Source of the DNA: JANXQG01 sp037147235 | GTDB lineage: Bacteria > Planctomycetota > Planctomycetia > Pirellulales > Thermoguttaceae | DNA: 24,826 nt | Direction of reading: 5' to 3' | NCBI GenBank assembly: GCA_037147235.1 | Contig: JBAWVO010000069.1 | Location: forward strand, 1-24,826 | In this document: piece by piece, positions 6,682-14,732 of the stretch | Layout: every line of letters begins with the position of its first letter | Position numbering within the stretch: the stretch's first letter is position 1 | Notes under the pieces: generated by a model | What the model saw: only the letters and a program-made list of their open reading frames with translations | What the model was told of the DNA's origin: nothing | The model's database searches: none | Position numbers and translations under genes: made by a program

Positions 6682-7896
6682 TCAATACTTTCTCGTTCGC
6701 ATCCGCCCCTGTACGCGCCCCGGCAGCCCTTGAATACGCAAGAAACCCTCGGCGTCGGTTTGGTTGTACGAGCCGCCGCCTTCCATCGTGGCGATGCCTT
6801 CGTCATACAAGTTGTTGGGGCTGCTGCGGCCGGCCACGTCAAGGTTGCCCTTGTAAAGATTGAGCACGACCTCGCCGGTGACCGGCTCCTGGGCCTGACG
6901 AATCAAGGCCATCAGGGCGTCCAGCTTGGCGTGATACCAGAACCCGTAGTAAACCATCTCGGCCACTTCCGGTGCCAGTCGGTCGCGGAGGTGCATCAGG
7001 TCGCGGTCCATCGTCAGTTGCTCGACCAGTCGGTGGGCTGTGTAGAGGATCGTCATGCCGGGGGCCTCATAGACGCCACGACTCTTCATGCCCACGAAAC
7101 GATTCTCGACCATGTCGATCCGGCCGACGCCGTTGCGTCCGCCGATCTGATTCAACTCGGCGACAATCTGGAAGGCACTGAGCCGCTGGCCGTTCACGCT
7201 TACGGGAATACCCGACTCGAAGCCGATCGTGACCTGCTCGCTCTTGTCGGGAGCCTTTTGCGGCGAGACGGTCATGCCGAAATCGACCAGTTCAACGCCG
7301 TTGACGTTCAGGTCTTCCAGTTTGCCGGCCTCGTAGCTGATGTGCAAGCAGTTTTCGTCCGAGCTATAGGGCTTGGTCGAGGTTGCCTTGACGGGGATGT
7401 TTCGCTCGTTGCAATAGGCGATCATCTGGCTGCGGCCGGGGAAGAGCTGGCGGAATTTCTCGATCCGCCACGGGGCGATCATGCGGATAGCCGGACGGAG
7501 GGCCTCGGCGGCCAACTGGAAGCGGCATTGGTCGTTGCCCTTGCCGGTGGCACCGTGGGCGTAGGCATCGGCCCCAACCTCGCGGGCGACCTGCAAGCAG
7601 ACTTTTGAGATCAGCGGGCGGGCGATCGACGTGCCCAGGAGATACAAGCCTTCGTATTTTGCCTGCCACTGCAAGACCGGAAAGGCAAAGTCGCGGCAAA
7701 GTTCTTCCTGAGCGTCGATGATTTGCGACGAGCGGGCACCGATGTTCCGTGCCTTTTGCAGGATGGCCTCGCGATCTTCACAGGGTTGCCCCAGATCGAC
7801 ATAGACGGCGTGAACATCATAGCCCTCTTCCATGAGCCAGCCGAGAATGACCGAGGTATCCAATCCGCCCGAATAAGCCAGAACACAGGTAGGCAT
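6682..7896 (-). CDS. argG: Argininosuccinate synthase
   Basis: Joins citrulline and aspartate using ATP to make argininosuccinate, the penultimate step of arginine biosynthesis, in the cytoplasm. The 404-residue product has the usual length. The ATP-binding P-loop is at the N-terminus (LAYSGGLDTSV, residues 6-16). Family signatures follow: AHGATGKGNDQCRF, STSKPYSSDENCLHIS-like TSTKPYSSDENCLHIS, and GRIDMVENRFVGMKSRGVYE. The start ATG at 7896 places the P-loop correctly; the upstream sequence has only a weak AAGAGA. A palindromic element shared with the Gfo/Idh-like gene lies about 20 bp upstream (7915-7937). It is transcribed away from the divergent gene at 8274. No other arginine gene is nearby. 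Confidence 0.97.
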   Translation of the reverse strand: MPTCVLAYSGGLDTSVILGWLMEEGYDVHAVYVDLGQPCEDREAILQKARNIGARSSQIIDAQEELCRDFAFPVLQWQAKYEGLYLLGTSIARPLISKVCLQVAREVGADAYAHGATGKGNDQCRFQLAAEALRPAIRMIAPWRIEKFRQLFPGRSQMIAYCNERNIPVKATSTKPYSSDENCLHISYEAGKLEDLNVNGVELVDFGMTVSPQKAPDKSEQVTIGFESGIPVSVNGQRLSAFQIVAELNQIGGRNGVGRIDMVENRFVGMKSRGVYEAPGMTILYTAHRLVEQLTMDRDLMHLRDRLAPEVAEMVYYGFWYHAKLDALMALIRQAQEPVTGEVVLNLYKGNLDVAGRSSPNNLYDEGIATMEGGGSYNQTDAEGFLRIQGLPGRVQGRMRTRKY

Positions 7897-7914
7897 GAGA
7901 ATCTCTTTGTTGTT

Positions 7915-7937
7915 CGTAGAACGGAATTCATTCCGTT
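7915..7937. repeat. Short palindromic element upstream of argG
   Basis: AACGGAAT and ATTCCGTT form an 8-bp stem (7920-7937). The whole motif, beginning CGTAGAACGGAAT, recurs in the same orientation relative to the downstream gene at 21006-21027. It is a dispersed intergenic palindrome or a shared regulatory site. Confidence 0.5.
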
Positions 7938-8074
7938 GTTGCTGAAAGTAACCGGGAAACCCCTATTTTGAACCGAGCGGGAGCGAATGACAAGGGCACC
8001 TCGGGTTGATAGCACCTTATTCTGGCCTGAGTTTACAAATTATTGAAATTCTAACCAATAATTCCGTAAACCGT

Positions 8075-8103
8075 TTGACGTTCTCCTCGCCGACAAGTAC
8101 AAT
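8075..8103 (+). promoter_or_regulatory. Sigma-70-type promoter for the Tat isomerase-fold gene
   Basis: TTGACG at 8075-8080 and TACAAT at 8098-8103 are separated by 17 bp. The implied transcript would have a leader of about 160 nt before the ATG at 8274, containing the hairpin at 8185-8199. Confidence 0.5.
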
Positions 8104-8164
8104 CGATGCTAGTGTGTATATTCCGTTAAGGACCGGCGTACCAATAACTGTCGTATTTTGCACA

Positions 8165-8212
8165 TTCGCCGAGCATGGGCAGACGGCACACGGAGTGTGC
8201 CTGCTACTTTTC
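8165..8212. repeat. Dispersed intergenic hairpin repeat
   Basis: GCACAC and GTGTGC pair around a short GGA loop at 8185-8199, inside a stretch containing GGGCAGACGGCACAC and GTGTGCCTGCTAC. From memory this is a common intergenic repeat of planctomycete genomes. The remainder of the 377-bp gap between argG and 8274 shows only the promoter and the palindrome listed separately. Confidence 0.4.
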
Positions 8213-8273
8213 TTGCGACAATTATTGATGCGCCGATCCTAAGTGTGCGATATAGCCGACAGGAGATGGCGCC

Positions 8274-9845
8274 ATGACCAACGATCAAGAACACGATTTG
8301 CAAACAATCCACCCGCGTTGCTGTCCCTGTGGAAGGCATTCCCAGGAGGACTCGTCCGGGATTGGCCGGCGAGATTTCTTGAAAACCAGCGGACTCGTGC
8401 TCGGCGGCGCGGCTCTGACCGGCATGGCATGGAGTACCCTGGCGGCAGCCGAGGCGGCAGCTCCCATGGCCCCGTCGCGCCAGCCTTTGGTCGTCAAGCC
8501 AGTCTTCATGTACGAGATCCCTCACCGTCGCGAACAGACGAGTTGGCGGGGTTGGGGCGGCATTCAAACCCAGGCCGATGCCGATCAAGAGACGGCGAAC
8601 ATCCGCAAGGAACTTGACAAGCTCCAGGCCGAGGCCGATTTTCCAGTCACTTTCCTTCCCGTCTTGTCCGTGCGCAATCCGAGGCAGATCTCAAATGCAG
8701 GAGACCTTGCCACGGCCGATGTGGTGATCGTCTATGGTGCGGGCGGTCCCCAAGGCATCTTCGATGCCGTGGCCAAACTGGGCAAACCGACCATTATCTT
8801 TTTGCGACACCGATCGGGACCCGTCTCCCTCTGGTACGAGATCATCAGTCCTCGCTACTTGCACCAGCACACCGACGCGCTGGCTGTCAAAGGGATCGAC
8901 AACGGCGACATCGTGGTCGATGCCCTGGATGAATTGTCCTGGCGGTTGCGTTCCTTGTGCGGGCTGAAGAACACGCTGGGCGCGCGGATCATCGCGGTCG
9001 GAGGCCCCGATGGTTGGTCAACTCCGAATGCCCCGCAATTAGCTCGCGATAAATTTAAGCTCGACATCCAGACGCTCTCCTATCCCGATCTGGGAGAATT
9101 GATCAAGCAGGCGCGGGCCGACAAGGCGGCTGTCGATTCGGCTCAACAGCGTGCAGCGGCGTACCTGGGCGATGCAGGCGTCAAGTTGGAAACCGAGAAG
9201 AAGTATGTCGAGAACGCTTTTCTTTTGGAGCAGGTTTTCCGCGCGGTGATGGCCAAGGCCGATGCCCGGATGATGACCATCAACGCTTGCATGGGTACGA
9301 TCATGCCGATGGCGCAGACCACGGCTTGCCTGACGCTCTCGCTGTTGAACGATGCCGGATTCCTGGCCTTCTGCGAGTCGGATTTCGTGGTAATTCCCTC
9401 CGGCATTCTTTTGGCGGGCATCTCCGGCCGACCGCAGTTCCTCAATGATCCGACCTATCCACATCAAGGCATCATCACGCTGGCCCACTGCACCGGCCCG
9501 CGGCGCATGGACGGCAAAACGCTCGATCCCGCGCGGATCGTGACGCACTTCGAGTCGGACTACGGCGCAGCACCCAAGGTCGAAATGCGCAAGGGCCAGA
9601 AGGTCACGAATATCATTCCCGATTTCAAGGCCGAGCATTGGACCGGATTCGTCGGCGAGATCGTGGACACGCCCTTCCTGCCGATCTGCCGCTCGCAAAT
9701 CGACGTTGCCTACAAGTTCCCCGACGCGCGTTTAGCGGAGAACATGCCCGGCTTCCACTGGATGACCTGCTACGGCGACTACCTGCGCGAGGTAGGGTAC
9801 GCATTGAAGCGCGTGCCGGTCGGTTGGCTTGACTTGGGTAGCTGA
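8274..9845 (+). CDS. Tat-exported protein with L-fucose/L-arabinose isomerase-like fold
   Basis: A 523-residue protein with a twin-arginine signal (RRDFLKTSG, Arg32-Arg33) followed by a hydrophobic stretch and an Ala-rich cleavage region ending near residue 62, so it should be exported folded. The body resembles the sugar-isomerase (FucI/AraA) superfamily as found in planctomycetes: a Rossmann-like half with TADVVIVYGAGGPQ and TIIFLRHRSGPVSLWYEI, and a later half with TINACMGTIMPMAQTTACLTLSLLNDAG and AFCESDFVVIPSG, which are typical of the C-terminal barrel region. The long n-region contains CCPCG. The start is supported by AGGAG spaced 8 bases before the ATG. The natural substrate is unknown; isomerase activity is inferred from fold only. 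It stands alone, with its own promoter. Confidence 0.7.
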   Translation: MTNDQEHDLQTIHPRCCPCGRHSQEDSSGIGRRDFLKTSGLVLGGAALTGMAWSTLAAAEAAAPMAPSRQPLVVKPVFMYEIPHRREQTSWRGWGGIQTQADADQETANIRKELDKLQAEADFPVTFLPVLSVRNPRQISNAGDLATADVVIVYGAGGPQGIFDAVAKLGKPTIIFLRHRSGPVSLWYEIISPRYLHQHTDALAVKGIDNGDIVVDALDELSWRLRSLCGLKNTLGARIIAVGGPDGWSTPNAPQLARDKFKLDIQTLSYPDLGELIKQARADKAAVDSAQQRAAAYLGDAGVKLETEKKYVENAFLLEQVFRAVMAKADARMMTINACMGTIMPMAQTTACLTLSLLNDAGFLAFCESDFVVIPSGILLAGISGRPQFLNDPTYPHQGIITLAHCTGPRRMDGKTLDPARIVTHFESDYGAAPKVEMRKGQKVTNIIPDFKAEHWTGFVGEIVDTPFLPICRSQIDVAYKFPDARLAENMPGFHWMTCYGDYLREVGYALKRVPVGWLDLGS

Positions 9846-9912
9846 TCGGCTACCAGGTACTTGACGTCTGTTTCGGCATAAACGTGGTCGCAACGATCAA
9901 GTGAGATTTTGA

Positions 9913-11922
9913 ATGAGCGAATTTAGATTTGAGATTACCGGATTGTGGTCGCGAGCCGAAGGCGACCACCCTGCATTCCGCTTTTCCCCTTTGCTTCTCC
10001 TTCTTTCCCTCCTCATCTTCGGTCACACAGCACTGGGGGAAGACCTCAACACGCTGGAGCAAAATGCCCTGTGCGACGCGGTTGATCGCGTGGCCCCGTC
10101 GGTGGTCCGCATCGAAACGATCGGTGGCCTGGAGCGGGTCGATCGAGTACTCTTCGGCGCGGGACCGACCACGGGACTGGTCGTTGATTCCCGTGGGTAT
10201 ATCGTCTCCAGCTCGTTCAACTTCGTGAACAGGCCGGCTTCCATTCTCGTGCGGCTCCCCGATGGCACCCGCAAGCCCGCCAAGTTGGTCGCACGGGACC
10301 ACAACTGCCAGTTCGTGCTTCTGAAGATCGAACCCGATCATCCGTTGCCGGTGCCCGAGGTGGCCCCACAGTCGGAAATGCGCGTCGGCCAGTGGTGCGT
10401 GGCCGTCGGCCGGACGTTTGAAGAATCGCGGCCCAACCGGACCGTGGGCATTCTCAGTGCGGTGGGCCGAGTATGGGGCAAGGCATTGCAGACCGATGCC
10501 CCCACCTCGCCCAACAATTACGGGGGTCCGCTGATCGATATCCGCGGCCGCGTGATGGGCCTGCTGGTGCCGCTTTCGCCGCTTTCGGCCGAGGAAATCG
10601 CTGGTTTTGAATGGTACGATTCGGGCATTGGTTTCGCCGTGCCGTTGGAGGCAATCCAGAAGGTTCTCCCCAAACTGTGCAAGGGGGAGGATCTCTACTC
10701 GGGCATTGCTGGTATCTTCATACAATCGAAGAACTCTTACACGGGCGACACCGTGATCGCCTCCTGTCGGCCGAACTCGCCCGCTGCCAAGGCTCAGTTC
10801 AAGGCCGGTGACCGCATCGTCGAGATCGGCGGCCGCAAGGTTACCCGCTCGGCCGAAGTCAAGCAGGAAATCAGCCGCCGCTATGCCGGAGACAAGGTGC
10901 ATTTCGTCATCTTGCGAGGCGAGAAGCGCATCGAGGCCGACCTGGAGTTGATCTCAAAACTCGATGCGTTCCAGCATGGCTTTCTCGGCATTCTTCCCTC
11001 GCGTAACGGAGACGAAGCGGGCATAACCGTGCGCTACGTTTATCCCGGCAGTCCTGCGGACGAGGTCAAGCTCGAACCCGGCGACAGGATTGTTTCCGCA
11101 GCCGGCGATGCGGTGGTCGATCCCGACGAGCTGCGGAGCGCGCTTTCCGGTCTTGAGCCCGGCATGAGCCTGGAACTGGAGGTCCGCCACAAAGATCAGA
11201 CTCGGAAGGTGAGTCTCAAGATGGCCGAATTGCCCACCGACCTGCCGCCACAGACCCTTCCGCCTTCGCGATCCAAGTCCGAGCCGGGCCGGGGACAAAA
11301 GCACAAGGTTGGCCGGATTGCGTTGACCGTGCCCGAATTCAAGAACGAGGCTTGGGCCTATGTGCCCGAAAGTTACGATCCGGCCGTGCCGCACGGCGTG
11401 GTCGTTTGGTTGCACGGGTCCAGTGCGCCGGACGCCGCAGCCCTCTTGGCCCGGTGGAAGCCGCTCTGCGAAGCCAATAATTTGGTGTTCGTGGTGCCTC
11501 GTCCCAGTCTGTCCAACGGCTGGCAGGCCGATGAGGCCAATTATATTGAAAAACTTCTAGGCCAAGTGAAGGCGGCCTACACGGTCGATCTCACGCGCGT
11601 CGTCGTTTATGGCCGCGATACGGGTGCATCCCTGGCCATGGTCTCTGCCTTCCGCAACCGAGAACTGATTCGTGCCGCCGCGGTGATCGACGCCGGCTCC
11701 ATGCTCCCACCGCCGGAGATCGATCCAGGCCACCGCTTGGCTATTTATTTCGGCAGGGCGAAAAGTTCGATGCAGGCCCAGTTGGTCAAGATTACGCTCG
11801 ACCGGCTCAGGGCGGCGAAGATACCCGTTACGGAGAAAGATCTCGGCAAAGATGCCCGCGATCTCACGCCCCAGGAACTCGCCGAACTCGTGCGTTGGAT
11901 CGACATGTTGGACCGGATTTGA
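9913..11922 (+). CDS. Secreted trypsin-like pseudoprotease / two PDZ / alpha-beta hydrolase-like fusion
   Basis: A 669-residue multidomain protein. Residues 1-42 look like a signal peptide with a long n-region (SPLLLLLSLLIFGHTALG). Residues about 50-255 align with the HtrA/DegP trypsin-like domain (SVVRIET, GYIVSSSF, NYGGPL, SGIGFAVPLEAI), but the catalytic positions are changed: His to Phe102, Asp to Gln133, Ser to Tyr203. Two PDZ domains follow (about 263-350 and 355-445), each with an AGDRIV or PGDRIV motif. After a Pro/Lys-rich linker, residues about 460-669 resemble an esterase/PHB-depolymerase-like alpha/beta hydrolase (VVVWLHGS), but the nucleophile elbow reads G567-R-D-T-G571 with Asp569 where Ser is expected. 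The protein is probably a binding or scaffold protein of the periplasm, not a protease. The start has only a weak ribosome site (GTGAGA). Confidence 0.75.
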   Translation: MSEFRFEITGLWSRAEGDHPAFRFSPLLLLLSLLIFGHTALGEDLNTLEQNALCDAVDRVAPSVVRIETIGGLERVDRVLFGAGPTTGLVVDSRGYIVSSSFNFVNRPASILVRLPDGTRKPAKLVARDHNCQFVLLKIEPDHPLPVPEVAPQSEMRVGQWCVAVGRTFEESRPNRTVGILSAVGRVWGKALQTDAPTSPNNYGGPLIDIRGRVMGLLVPLSPLSAEEIAGFEWYDSGIGFAVPLEAIQKVLPKLCKGEDLYSGIAGIFIQSKNSYTGDTVIASCRPNSPAAKAQFKAGDRIVEIGGRKVTRSAEVKQEISRRYAGDKVHFVILRGEKRIEADLELISKLDAFQHGFLGILPSRNGDEAGITVRYVYPGSPADEVKLEPGDRIVSAAGDAVVDPDELRSALSGLEPGMSLELEVRHKDQTRKVSLKMAELPTDLPPQTLPPSRSKSEPGRGQKHKVGRIALTVPEFKNEAWAYVPESYDPAVPHGVVVWLHGSSAPDAAALLARWKPLCEANNLVFVVPRPSLSNGWQADEANYIEKLLGQVKAAYTVDLTRVVVYGRDTGASLAMVSAFRNRELIRAAAVIDAGSMLPPPEIDPGHRLAIYFGRAKSSMQAQLVKITLDRLRAAKIPVTEKDLGKDARDLTPQELAELVRWIDMLDRI

Positions 11923-11945
11923 GAGGTCACGGACGGGCCGCGCTG

Positions 11946-12053
11946 CGACCCCTTCGGGGTCGGAATGCGCGTCGAGCCTCGATACCAGTGGTGGCGTCGC
12001 TGACGCTCCGCAACCACCGGCTAATTGCCGGCATCCCTCTTTGGGATTCCGGG
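11946..12053. repeat. Multi-hairpin intergenic repeat between convergent genes
   Basis: Three hairpins in a row: CGACCCC/GGGGTCG (11946-11962), GGTGG/CCACC around 11990-12019, and CCGGC/GCCGG (12018-12032), followed by TCCC/GGGA. It lies at the 3' ends of two convergent genes and overlaps the stop codon of the sulfatase fusion. It may act as a two-way terminator. It resembles a repeat family I recall from other planctomycete genomes. Confidence 0.5.
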
Positions 12054-14732
12054 GCACGGCAGTTTGATCTCCTGAAGGCACATGGAATAGCGGCTGCCGG
12101 GCGGATTGGAAGGGAATTTGAAAAAGTTTGCCGAATAGGAGAGCCAAAGCGTTCGGCCGTCGGCACTGATGAATTTCGACGGAAAATTGGCAAAGTAGCC
12201 CTGCTCACCAAACTTGCGCAGGAAGGTTACCAGTTTCCAAGGGCCGGTGATTTGATCGGATTCCAGAATATAGGTATGCATCGCGGCACCGGTCGTGACA
12301 CCGTCGGTCACGCACATCAGGAATTTTTTCAACGGCGCATTGTAGGTCATGGTCACGCAGCCCATGTGGTCGCGCCAGGCGGCGATCGGTTTGATCATGC
12401 TGAAATCCTTCGTCCATCCCCGGCCATCGAAGAACTCGTATTTTGAGGCGTCGTTCATGTTCTCAATGCTTGGGGTCACTCGCATGAGGTAGATCTCGTC
12501 GCCGGTGATCCAACTGTCGTAACCGAAGCGGCGATTGTTGCCATCGGATGTCCCGTGGGCGACCAGATAGGCTTTGCCATCGGGCGAGTGTTCCATGTTC
12601 TTGCCGAAGTCCACGAAATGCGGAGCACCGATCTTGACCGGTTCCCCTTTCAACCCCTGTTCGCCAAACAACGGTTTGGCGGGTGTACAGGGGGTCTGCG
12701 TCCAGGTCTTTCCTAGATCGGTGGACCAACGAAACCCGACAAACGGTCCCATCCATGGCCAGTTGTAGGTAATCCCATTCTTCTGCGTGACCTGCCCGCC
12801 ACCCAGACAATACGTGCCATAATACCAGACGCCATTATGAACCAGACTGCCGGAAGGGTAGCGGCTGCCGTAAGGCGAAGGATCCGACTTGTAAACTGCC
12901 TGCTCCACCACCTTCAGGCTAAGTGGATCGTCGCCGAGGATCTTCGCGTAACCGGTGGTGGCGTTCTTTCCCGCCGAGTTGGATACCAGCCGATTGACCT
13001 CCCCATCCGTCCACGGCGAATAGAGGTTGCCATCGGCGGCCCATGAAGGATACCAGGTATCGGCTTTCGTGTATTCCGCATGACGGCCCGTGAAGACGAA
13101 GGGCGCGATCGACTTGGTCGGTTCAAAAGGGCAATCCGCCGGCGGTTCGGATCGCCAGGCATGGTCCAAACCTGACAACACATCCAGCGGGCGGCCTTTG
13201 AGACGGCCCTGTCCGAACGGTCCATCGCCACGGCCCGGGTCCGGGCCGATGTCCTCTGTAACCATTACCCGTTTCAGCAGATCCTTGAAGGGCATGCCGG
13301 TGTCGCCAAATTGCTTCATCCAGGCAAGCGTCTGCGCGTGGAGTTTCTCACGCAGTGCGTGATGCTCCGGCGCATCAAAAAGGTTACGCAACTCTCTCGG
13401 GTCGGCCGCATGATCGTAGAGACACGCATAGTGCTTCCAGCCGATTGCCTTGGCATAATCGTCGACCTCGCCGCCGGGCAAATCGAAGGCAAAGGTGTGT
13501 TCGCGCGTATAGACGCCGCGCCAGTTGCCTGCGAAGTAAAAAAGCGGCACCGACTTCACCGCGTCGTCGTCGCCTGAGCGGATTGCGTCGGCCAGGTTCC
13601 GCCCCTGACAGGTCTCCGGCACCGTCAACCCCATCAACCCCAGCAGCGTGGGCATGAAATCGAGCGTGCCGAAGAGCAGATTGCTCGACCGCGGCGCGAG
13701 CCTGCCTGGGCAGCGGATAAGAAGCGGGACGCGGCACGACTCAACTTCCGGCACACCTTTGTTGCCGGGCCATGCGTGCGACATGAGCGTATCGCCGTGG
13801 TCCGAGGTATACACGACAATCGTATTCTCGGCCAGCCCCAGAGTTTTCAGCCGCTCCATCAGATCGCCGAAAGCGCGATCCAGCCCCGTACACATGGCCA
13901 TGTGACCTTGATACATCTGGCGGTGTCGCGGCGTGTCCTTGACGTTGGTGCGCAGCGTGAGCTTGCTGGGATCGTACAACTTCAGCAGATCCTTCGGTGC
14001 CTCGTAGCCCCCGTGCCCCGACGGCCAGTTGTGTGGCGGATGCCAGGAGAGAACCAGCGCGAACGGCTTGGCGGCGTTTTCCTCGATAAACCGCATGGCC
14101 TGCCGCGTTTGCCCATAAGGTTCCCAATCGCCGTAGAGTTGTTTCTGGCCGTGATCGTCCCAGTAATAGGCGTGCTGGGGATCGTAGAGGAGCGTGCAGT
14201 TGTTCGAGAGAAAATCATGGTCAAAGCCATAACGGAACGGCCCGGGCGGGATGGGCCGGTTGCGGTCCCCGCCGTAGATATGCCACTTGCCGAAGTAGCC
14301 CAGCCGATAGCCGGCATCCCGCAGCACTTCACCAAAGTAGTGCCCTTCGCCAGGGACGATGCGGACGTCATTCTTGATTGCGCCACAGCGGAGCGGATGC
14401 TGGCCCGTCAGCAACATGCCGCGATAGGGCGTGCAAACCGGTTGGCTGGAAACGCAGTGGTTGAAGCGGACCCCCTCCGTGGCAAAGGCGTCGAGGTGCG
14501 GCGTGATGATCTGCTTGTTGCCGTAACAGCCCAGCATATCGGACGACTGCTGGTCGCTGAACACGAACACCAAGTTTGGCCTTCGCTGCGCTGGGGTGGA
14601 AGATTTTGTAGCGGTTGCGTCTTTCGCCGGCTCCTCGGCCCCTCGGGCCGCAGTTGCCGGGATCGACAGTATCGCCACGGTTAGGGCGATCACAAATAGT
14701 TCGAGGGCGTCACGAAACATTTTGGTATCCAT
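12021..14732 (-). CDS. Secreted sulfatase fused to a beta-propeller glycosidase-like domain
   Basis: A 903-residue exported protein. After a hydrophobic signal (FVIALTVAILSIPATAARG), residues about 50-500 form a type I sulfatase: NLVFVFSDQQSSDMLGCYG with metal-binding Asp, the formylglycine motif C100-T-P-Y-R104, GYFGKWH, and TIVVYTSDHGDTLMSH. Residues about 515-903 are a separate domain with YPSGSLVHNGVWYYGTY, RWSTDLGKTW and GPWKLV, typical of five-bladed propeller folds seen in DUF4185 and GH43-like proteins. The enzyme would need an anaerobic or aerobic formylglycine-generating maturase, not present here. It starts directly after the stop of the upstream sulfatase (TAA then ATG), so the two are co-translated. 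A second ATG (Met5) is possible. Likely substrate: a sulfated polysaccharide whose sulfate and glycosidic bonds are attacked by one protein. Confidence 0.85.
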   Translation of the reverse strand: MDTKMFRDALELFVIALTVAILSIPATAARGAEEPAKDATATKSSTPAQRRPNLVFVFSDQQSSDMLGCYGNKQIITPHLDAFATEGVRFNHCVSSQPVCTPYRGMLLTGQHPLRCGAIKNDVRIVPGEGHYFGEVLRDAGYRLGYFGKWHIYGGDRNRPIPPGPFRYGFDHDFLSNNCTLLYDPQHAYYWDDHGQKQLYGDWEPYGQTRQAMRFIEENAAKPFALVLSWHPPHNWPSGHGGYEAPKDLLKLYDPSKLTLRTNVKDTPRHRQMYQGHMAMCTGLDRAFGDLMERLKTLGLAENTIVVYTSDHGDTLMSHAWPGNKGVPEVESCRVPLLIRCPGRLAPRSSNLLFGTLDFMPTLLGLMGLTVPETCQGRNLADAIRSGDDDAVKSVPLFYFAGNWRGVYTREHTFAFDLPGGEVDDYAKAIGWKHYACLYDHAADPRELRNLFDAPEHHALREKLHAQTLAWMKQFGDTGMPFKDLLKRVMVTEDIGPDPGRGDGPFGQGRLKGRPLDVLSGLDHAWRSEPPADCPFEPTKSIAPFVFTGRHAEYTKADTWYPSWAADGNLYSPWTDGEVNRLVSNSAGKNATTGYAKILGDDPLSLKVVEQAVYKSDPSPYGSRYPSGSLVHNGVWYYGTYCLGGGQVTQKNGITYNWPWMGPFVGFRWSTDLGKTWTQTPCTPAKPLFGEQGLKGEPVKIGAPHFVDFGKNMEHSPDGKAYLVAHGTSDGNNRRFGYDSWITGDEIYLMRVTPSIENMNDASKYEFFDGRGWTKDFSMIKPIAAWRDHMGCVTMTYNAPLKKFLMCVTDGVTTGAAMHTYILESDQITGPWKLVTFLRKFGEQGYFANFPSKFISADGRTLWLSYSANFFKFPSNPPGSRYSMCLQEIKLPCPGIPKRDAGN

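Noticed and set aside
6627..6863. 78-codon plus-strand frame (LVKHVSSDELSMIAINTF)
   Set aside because: It is antisense to the end of argG and to the minus-strand remnant, without a ribosome site.
6676..7608. 310-codon plus-strand frame opposite argG
   Set aside because: It is the antisense shadow of a clear argininosuccinate synthase gene.
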